Of a stretch of 64,000 nucleotides of DNA, positions 46,901-55,900 are shown in pieces; position 1 is the stretch's first letter; the number at the start of each line of letters is the position of its first letter. The stretch is taken from contig CBDBKI010000005.1 of NCBI GenBank assembly GCA_965206615.1, positions 2,604,001 to 2,668,000 of the forward strand. The letters are read 5' to 3'. Made by a program: the position numbers and the translations under genes. The DNA comes from VXNE01 sp965206615 (GTDB taxonomy: Bacteria > Pseudomonadota > Gammaproteobacteria > Pseudomonadales > Azotimanducaceae). A model generated the notes under the pieces. The model did no database searches. It worked only from the letters and a program-made list of their open reading frames with translations, and was not told the DNA's origin.

Positions 46901-49900
46901 TGCTGAGCGTGACTCCGGCGGCGACGGTCGCGGAGGCGGCGGGCGCCCTGACCGTCGTCCTCGCGCTCGACCGCCAAAGCGACTGGGCGGGCGTGGCGTA
47001 CGAGACGCAGGACGGCACGGCGCAAGCCCCGGGCGACTACGCGGCGACTGGCGGCCTGGCGGTTTTCGATTCAGCATCGACCTCCTTCACGTTCACCGTT
47101 GCCATCCACGACGATGCCGTGGACGAGGCCGAGTCGGAGACCTTCTCCCTGGTCCTGAGCGAGCCGCAGGGGCTGTCGTTCACTGACGGGGCGACGACGT
47201 TCACCGTCCAGCATGCGATCCGCGACGACGATTTGCCGGCGGTGCGGGTGTCGTATTCGCAGGCGGTCTACGCCGGGACGGAGGGCTCGTCCGCCGCGGT
47301 CACCGTGGTCGTCGATCGCGACCCGGAAGGCCGGCTGGAAATCCCGCTCACCCACCAGCCAGGCACCGGCGTGGCTGCCGCCGACTACGGCGGCGTTCCC
47401 GGTCAGGTGGTCTTCGGGACCGGCGTGACGGAACAGTCTTTCAACGTCGCCGTCACGGACAACGACGTCGACCAGGACGGCAAGACCGTCACGCTGGGCT
47501 TCGGCGACAGGCTCCCGAGCCGTGCGGCTGCGGGCACGCCGGCCACGGCCAGCCTGCACCTGGCGGACAACGACACCCGCGGTGTCTCGGTGGCCGCGAC
47601 CGACCTCCTGGTGACGGAGGGGGCCACGGCCACCTACGGCATCGCTCTGCGCACCCGGCCGACGTCCGCGGCGAGGGTCACCGTCACCGTGCCAACGGCG
47701 GCGGAGCTTGCCGTCTCGCCGTCCACGTTGACGTTCGCGCCCGACGCATGGGCCACGGCGCTTTCGTTCACGGTCGCCGCCAGCCACGACGACGATGCGA
47801 TCGGCGACGCCGCGGTGACGCTGACGCACAGCGTGGCCGGCGGGGACTATGCGGCCGCGTCGGTCGATGCCGTGCGCGTCACCGTGATCGAGGACGACTT
47901 GCCGGCGGTGGACGTGACGCGGGCGGTGACGGTCTCGGAGTCGGCCGGCGCCGCGAGCTTCGCGGTGACCCTGGACCGCGCAACGGACAAGGCCGTGACC
48001 GTGGCGTATGCGACCGCGGACGGCTCGGCCGTGGCGCCGGGCGACTACACGGCGATCCGGGACACGCTCACCTTCGCGGCTCGCGCAACGAGCCAGACGC
48101 TCGCCGTGGCGATCGTTGACGACACGGACGACGAAGCCGACGCGGAGACCTTCGAGCTGCAGCTCAGCCGGCCTGCGAACGCGCGACTGAAGGGTCAGTC
48201 CGCGACGCTGACCGCCACCGCCACGATCAGTGACGACGACGACCCCGAGGTCACCGTGGCGTTCGAGACCGCCGTGGTCGTGGCCAACGAGGGACAGGCG
48301 GGGATCGTCGCGGTGGTCGTCGATCAGGATCCGCAAAGGACGCTGGTGATTCCCGTCCTCTCGACGCCGGGCCTTGGCGCGACGACGGCGGACTACTCGG
48401 GCGTGCCGGGCTCGGTCACGTTCACTGCTGGCGGAACCCGCCGCCAGACGTTCTCCGTCATGGCGACCGACGATGACGTCGACGACGACGGCGAGACGGT
48501 CGCCTTGCGCTTCGGCACGCTGCCCCCCCGTGTCGAGGCGGGCGACCCGGCCACCTCGACGGTGCACCTCGGCGACAACGACAGCAAGTCGGCGCGGGTC
48601 CAGGCGAGCGTCGGCGGTGGTCGCGACTTGGCTGTCGTGGAGGGCGGAACGGCGTCGTACGGCGTGACGCTGTCGAGCAAACCCAGCGCCAACGTCGTCG
48701 TCACCGTGGACCACGCGCCGGGGACGGACCTGTCGACGTCGGGCGCCCTCACCTTCACGCCCGGCGACTGGAGCGTCGAACAGCCTGTGACGGTGACCGC
48801 GGCGGAGGACGACGACGCCCTCGACGACGACCCGATCACGCTGACCCATACGCTGCGGGGTGGCGGCTACGACGACGTCGACATCGGCGCCGTGACCGTC
48901 ACGATCATCGAGAACGACCGTCCCGTCATGGACGTCGTACGCGCCATCACCGTGGCGGAAGATGCCGGCACGGTGGACTTCGAGGTGACGCTCGACCAGG
49001 CCGGCAGCACGGACGTGACCGTGGACTACGGGACGTCGGACGACACGGCCACCGCGCCCGACGACTACACCCGCACCGACGGCACGCTGACGGTGGCGGC
49101 CGGCGCCCGGACGGTCACGGTCAGCGTGCCGGTCATCGACGACAGCGTGTCCGAGGCCCTGGAGGAGACCTTCGCCCTGGTGCTGGACAACCCCACGGGT
49201 GCGGCCTTGGTCGGGGACGCGAACGAGTTGACCGCGACCGCGACGCTCACGGACAACGACGACCCGGACGTGACGCTACGCTTCGCGAGCGCCGTGTACA
49301 CCGTGGCGGAGGGCGGCGAAACGGTGGTGCAGGCTCTCCTGGACGCGGCGCCGAGGCGGCAGGTGGTGGTGCCCCTCACCGGCGAGCGTTACGGGGGCGT
49401 GACGGCGGCGGACTATTCGGGCGTGGCCCAGGCGCTTACCTTCGGCGCGACGGATACCACCCGGGCGTTCACGGTGACGGCGGCGGACGACTCGGTGGAC
49501 GACGACGGGGAACGGGTGTCCATCCGACTCGGCCCGCCGGGCGACACCGCGACCGAAGGGGTCGACTACCTTGGCGTCCCGGACTTCGAACTCACCATCC
49601 CGGCCGGTGATTCCGCGGCGTCTGCCACGTTCACGGTTTCGCCCACGGACGACGCGGCGGCGGAGGGTGGCGAGGCGGCGCTGGTGACTGGCGCGGCCGA
49701 CGGACTCGACGTCGACGGCACGCGCCTCGGCCTGCGCGATGACGACGCGGAGTCGGGTGCGGTTCTCCTGTCGGTGTCGCCGTCGGTTGTTGCGGAGGGA
49801 TCCGCGGCCGTGCCGGTGACGGTGACGGCGATGCTGGACGGCGCGGGGCGGGGCGCCGCCACCGTGCTGACGGTGGCGGTGGGCGCGACCGGGGATTCGG

Positions 49901-52900
49901 CAGTGTCCGGCACGGACTACGCGGCGGTCCCGGCCGTTGCGCTGACGATCGCGGCGAACGACACCGCCGCCACGGCAGCCTTCACGTTCACGCCGACCGC
50001 TGATGCCGCGGACGAGGGCGGCGAGTCGGTGACGGTGACGGGCGCGGTGGACGGTGACGGGCTGGCCGTCGTCGGTGCCGTCCTGCGTCTTGCCGACGAC
50101 GACCGGGCGTCGTCCAGGCTGGGGCTGTCGGTGTCGCCGGCCGTCGTGTCCGAGCTGGCCCAGCCCACGGCGGTGTCGGTGACGGCGACGCTTGACGGGC
50201 GCCCGCGCACGGAGCCAACGACGGTGACCGTCCGCGTCGGCTGGCGGCCGCCCGGACTGTCTCTGATACCGCCGGTTGTCGCCACCGTGCACTTGACCGA
50301 CGACGACGAGCGCGGCGTGACGGTGTCCGAGCAGACGTTGTCCATCGCCGAGGGCGACAGCGCGAGCTACACGGTCGCGCTCGACAGCGAGCCCACCGGG
50401 CCGGTGGTGGTCGAGGTGGAGGTACCTGACGATGCTGCGCTGTCCGTGGCGCCGCCGGCCCTGACTTTTGCACCGGCGTCATGGACGGAGGCGCAGACCC
50501 TCACCGTGGCGACGGCAGCGGACGACGACGCGGTGGCGCCGGCGCCCGTGCTCCTGGGGCACACCGTGTCCGGCGGGGACTATGCTGGCCAGCCCGTGTC
50601 CCCGGTTACGGTCCACGTCGGCGACTACACGGTCCCGACGGTGTCGCTCGCCCGTGCCGGGGCCAATCCCGAGATTCCCGTTGGCGGTCTGTCCGTGGCC
50701 GAGAGCGCGGGACAGGTTGCGTTCTCGGTGCGGCTCAGCGGGGCGAGCACCAAGTCCGTAGCCGTGACCTACCGGACCGCAGACGGTACGGCCCTGGCGG
50801 GAGAGGACTACGTGGCGGCGTTCGGCTCGTTGACCTTCGCCCCGGGCGGCGGGCTCGAGCAGACGTTCACGGTCACGGTCATCGACGACCCCCGCGACGA
50901 GGATTCGGCGCAGGCCTTCACACTGGAGTTGACGGCGCCCGTCGGCGCGACGCTCGGCGAGCCGCGACAGGCCACCGTGACGATCCAGGACAACGACGGC
51001 CCGCCCACGGTGGGTTTGCCGAGCGTGGCGCAGACTGTGGCCGAGATGGCTGGTAGCGTCATGGTCGGCGTCACCTTGTCGGCCCCGAGCGACCGCGTCG
51101 TGACGGTGACGTACGCAACCGCCGACGGCCCGGCGCCGACCGACGCAGCGGCGGTCGCGGCGAAGAGCGTGGAGGACTATGTCACGGCCAGCGGCACGAT
51201 CACGTTCGCAGCCGGGGCCAGCAGCCAGGACATCGAGATCGACCTGCACGACGACGAGATCCACGAGGGGGAGTTCGCGGCGTTCACGGTGACGCTCGCG
51301 AGTCCCGTGAACGCGAACCTCGGCACCGACTCGGTGAACGTGCAGGTCATCGACGACGACACGGTCACGGTCGACCTCGCGGCGACGTCGGTCATCGTTC
51401 AGGAAGGCGATCCGGCGTCGATGGCGGCCGTGCTGTCCACGATCTCCGAGTTCGACACTACCTTCGCCTACGAGACCGAGGACGGGACCGCGCACGCACC
51501 CGGGGACTACACGGCCTCGGGGCACACGGTGCTCACGGTCGCGCCCGGCAGGACCGCCGCCAGGATAGACGTCGCCACCGCGGTCGATGACCTGGACGAA
51601 GCCGATGAGACGTTCAAGGTTCGGCTGTCAGCGCAGGGCGACCTCGCGCCGACGCTCGGCGCGGCGCTTGCCACGGTGACGATCGAGAGCGACGACATGG
51701 CGCCGCAGCTCACCGTATCCGCCGCGCCCGAGGGCGTGTCCGAGGGCGCGGGCCCGCTGGTGTTCACCGTCGGGCTCGACGCACCGAGCGGGCGTGCGGT
51801 CACCGTCGACTACAGCGTGATCGATTTGAGCACGACGGCCGGCAAGGACTTCACCGCAGTCCCGGACGGCACGCTGACGTTCGCCGCCGGCATCGAGGAG
51901 CAAACGCTGTCGGTGACGATCCTCCAGGACACGGTGGACGAGGCCACCGAGGCGCTGCGCCTGGATCTGTCGAACCCGGTCAACGCCGTGTTGTCGGACG
52001 TCACATCCGCAATCGGGTTGATCGTCGACGACGATGCCACGCCGACGCTCACGCTTACGCTGACGCCGGATACGGTGGTCGAGGACGGCGGCAGGTCCAC
52101 GATAACCGCGTCGCTGTCCGGCACGTCGAGCGAGACGGTGGAGATCGTGCTGCTTGCGACGCCCGAACCGCCGGCCCGGATGGTGGACTTCAAGATGGAG
52201 TGGGCGGGCGACATCGATGAAGGCGACGAAGAAGGCGACGAAGAAGGTGACGAAGAAGGCGAAGGAGACGGCGAAGGAGAAGGAGACGGCGTAGGCGATG
52301 CAGGGCGCGTAGGCGTTGCTGCGGCGGGCGGCGGAAACGACCGCGCCGGGGCAGCCGCGGCCAGCGGTGACGTCGGCGGCGACCGTGGCCGGGTGCGCGC
52401 GGGATCTCCCGACAGTCCGCCCGATGGCGCGAGACTGACTATTGCGCCGGGGGCTAAGGCGAGTACCGAGACGGTCACGATCGTGGCGGTTGCGGACACG
52501 GTGGACACTCCCGACAAGGTCGTGGCGATCAGCGCTATCGAGTCGGTCGGCGGCCACGGCGTGGCGGCGCCGCAGCCGGTGAATCTCGGTATCACCGATG
52601 ACGACGACACGGCCGACTCGGTGGCGCTCGAGGTCGTGCCGGAGACGGTGCGGGAGTCTGCGGGGCCGACCGAGTTCACCGTGACCGCGACGTTCGAGGA
52701 CGAGGTCGCGCGGCATACGGAGACGGTTGTGACCGTGACCGTCGGTGGCACTGGGGACGGTGCGACGTCCGGCACCGACTACACGGCGCCGGCGCCGATA
52801 GAGCTCACGATTCCGGCGTTTGCCCCGTCGGGGACGGCCTCATTCACGTTGACCCCGATCGAAGACGAGATCGACGAGGCGGACGAGAGCATCTCCCTGG

Positions 52901-55900
52901 CTGGCGCGACATCGGGACTCACCGTCACGGACGCGGCGCTGACCCTCGTCGATGTCAACACGGTGCCGAAAGCCAGCCTGCAGTTCGGAAGCTTGCGGAT
53001 CTCCGAGAAGGGCGGCGAGACCGGTATGTTGGCGATGCTGTCGCATCCGTCCAGCGAATCGACCGTAGTGTCCGTACAGTTGGGCACGCAGGGACGGTCC
53101 GCCGTCCCTGCGCGGACCTACCTCCCCCCGGACGATCCCGGCGCGGATGCGGATAGCGATGGCTTTACGCTGACGCACAGCTCCCTCACCATCGATCCGG
53201 GCGCGACCTCCAGCCGGACGACGGCGATGATCAAGGCCGTGGACAACCAGGTGGCCGAGGAGGACAAGGTCGTTACGGTGAGCGGGACCGCGCAGAACGG
53301 GCTCGGCGTGCGGGACCCTGACGGGGGCAGGCTCATCATCACGGACGACGACCCGGAGTCGACGTCGCTCATGCTGTCGCTGTCGCCTGACATGGTGGCG
53401 GAGCAGGCGGCGGCAACGGCGGTGGTGGTGACGGCGGCGCTGAACGCGGGCGCGCGGCTGACGGCGACGACGCTGACCGTGTCGGTGGGCGCTGCGAGCG
53501 ACACGGCCGCGTCGGGCGTCGACTACGCGGCGGTCGCGGATTTCGAACTGACGATCGCGGCGGCCGCGACGTCCGGCGCCGCGACGTTCACGTTCACGCC
53601 GGACGACGACGTCCTCGGCGAGGGCATCGAGACGGTGACGGTGACGGTGTCTGGCGGTCACGGCTCTCTGGCGGTGACCCCGGCCCAGTTGCAACTGACC
53701 GACGACGAGACCCTGTCGACCGAAATCGTGCTCGACGTGACGCCGACCTCCGTGGCCGAGGACGCCGGGCCTGTGCCGGTGGTTCTGACGGCGATGCTGA
53801 ACGGCGGTGCGCGGCGAGATGCGACCGCGGTGTCGGTGTCGGTCGGGGATCCCGGCGACTCGGCCCTGGAGGGGACGGACTACGCGGACGTTCCGAACGT
53901 CGCGCTGACGATCGCGGCGGATGCGACGTCGGGCACGGCGACGTTCACCTTCACGCCGACGGACGACAACACCTTCGAGGGCACGGAGACGGTGAAGGTG
54001 TCGGGCATGCACAGCGAACTGACGGTGAGCCCCGCGACGTTGGCGCTGAACGACAACGACAGGGCGTCTGCGGCCGTCGCGCTGACGCTGTCGCCGGACG
54101 CGGTATCGGAGTCGGCGGCGGCCACGGACGTGGTGGTGACGGCGACGCTGGACAAGGGCGCGCGGGCGAGCGCGACGACGCTGACGGTGTCCGTGGGCGC
54201 CCCGGGCGACACGGCTGCGTCGGGCACCGACTACGCGGCGGTCGCGGCCTTCGAACTGACGATCGCGGCGCACGCGACGTTCGGCACCGCGACGTTCCCG
54301 TTCGCGCCGACGGACGATGGCCTCGGCGAGGGCGTCGAGACGCTGACGGTGTCGGGCGCGCACGGTGAACTGACGGTGAACCCGGCCCGGTTGACGCTGA
54401 CCGACGACGAGACCGTATCGACCGAGGTCACGCTCGCGGTGGCGCCGGCCTCCGTGGCCGAGAACGCCGGGCCGACGCCGGTGGTCCTGACCGCCACGCT
54501 GGACGGCGGCACGCGGCCCGCGACGACCCTGGTTGCGGTGTCGGTGGGCGCTCCGACCGACTCGGCGGTGTCCGGGACGGATTACGGGACCGTGCTGGAC
54601 TTCATACTCACGATCGCGGCGGAGGCGACGTCGGGCACGGCGACGTTCACCTTCGAGCCGACGGACGACGTGGTCTTCGAGGACGCGGAGACGGTGACGG
54701 TGTCGGGCACCACGGCGGGGCTGGATGTCACGGATGGCGCACTGACGCTGACCAGCGAGGACGCGGAGTCGGCGTCGGTCGAGCTGTCGCTGTCGCCGGA
54801 CTCGGTCCGGGAGTCGGCGTCCGGGACACCGGTGCAGGTGACGGCGACGCTGGACGCGGGCGCGCGGTCCACCGCGACGACGCTGTCGGTGTCGGTAGGC
54901 GGGGCGGGTGACACCGCCGAGTCGGGCACCGACTACGCCGCGGTCGTGGGCTTCGAACTGACGATCCCGGCGGCGTCGAGATCGGGCACGGCGACGTTCA
55001 CGTTCACACCGACGAACGACGACACCTCCGAGGAGGCGGAGACGGTGACGGTGTCGGGCACGACGGCGGCGGCGGGGCTTGCCGTGACGAACGGCGCGCT
55101 GACGCTGACCGACGACGACGCGGCGTCGACATCGGTCGAGCTGTCTCTGTCGCCGGCCACGCTGCCGGAGTCGGCGGTGGCGACGCCAGTGGTAGTGACG
55201 GCGACGCTGAACGCGGCCGCGCGGGTCACGGCGACGACGCTGACGGTGTCGGTGGGCGACGCTGGCGACACGGCGGTGGCCACCACCGACTACACGGCGG
55301 TAGTGCCCTTCGAACTGACGATCCCGGCGGATGCGACGTCCGCAGCGGCGACGTTCACGCTCACACCGACGGACGACATCCTCGGCGAGGACGACGAATC
55401 GGTGACCGTGTCAGGCGCCACGGTGGGGCTGGATGTCACGGCAGCCGCACTGACGCTGACCGACGACGACGGCAAGTCGACATCGGTCGAGCTGACGCTG
55501 TCGCCGGACTCGGTCCGGGAGTCGGCGTCCGGGACACCGGTGCAGGTGACGGCGACGCTGGACGCGGGTGCGCGGACGACGGCGACGACGCTGACGGTAT
55601 CGGTAGGCGGGCCGGGCGACACGGCCGAGTCGGGCACCGACTACGCCGCGGTCGCGGGCTTCGAACTGACGATCCCGGCGGAGTCGAGATCGGGCACGGG
55701 GACGTTCACGTTCACGCCGACGAACGACGAGACTTCCGAGGGCGACGAGTCGGTGCAGGTGTCGGGCACCACGGCCGGGCTCTCCGTGCCGAACGTGGCA
55801 CTGACGCTGGCCGACGACGATGCCCCGTCGACGTGGGTGGCGCTGGCGCTGGAGCCGGCCACCGTCGTCGAGTCCGGGTCGGGAACGGCGGTGGAGGTCA

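Larger units (their letters stand above)
31771..53355 (+). other. Divergent Calx-beta-type repeat region of the giant protein
   Basis: Successive ~100-115-residue beta-sandwich units. The first type has the pattern VSEGxGxxxFTVxLxxxxxxxVTVDYxTxDGTAxxxxDY, then TLTFxxGxxxxTxxVxxxDDxxxExxExFxLxL, ending in a DDD or DND linker. Interleaved units read GVxVSxxxLxVxEGGxxxYTVxLxSxPxxxVxVT, then LTFTxxxWxTAQTVTVxAxxDxDA. The acidic linkers match Calx-beta Ca2+ sites. Inserted modules at 32.4-34.4 and 40.1-42.4 kb and an acidic linker at 52.2 kb interrupt the series. Confidence 0.8.
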
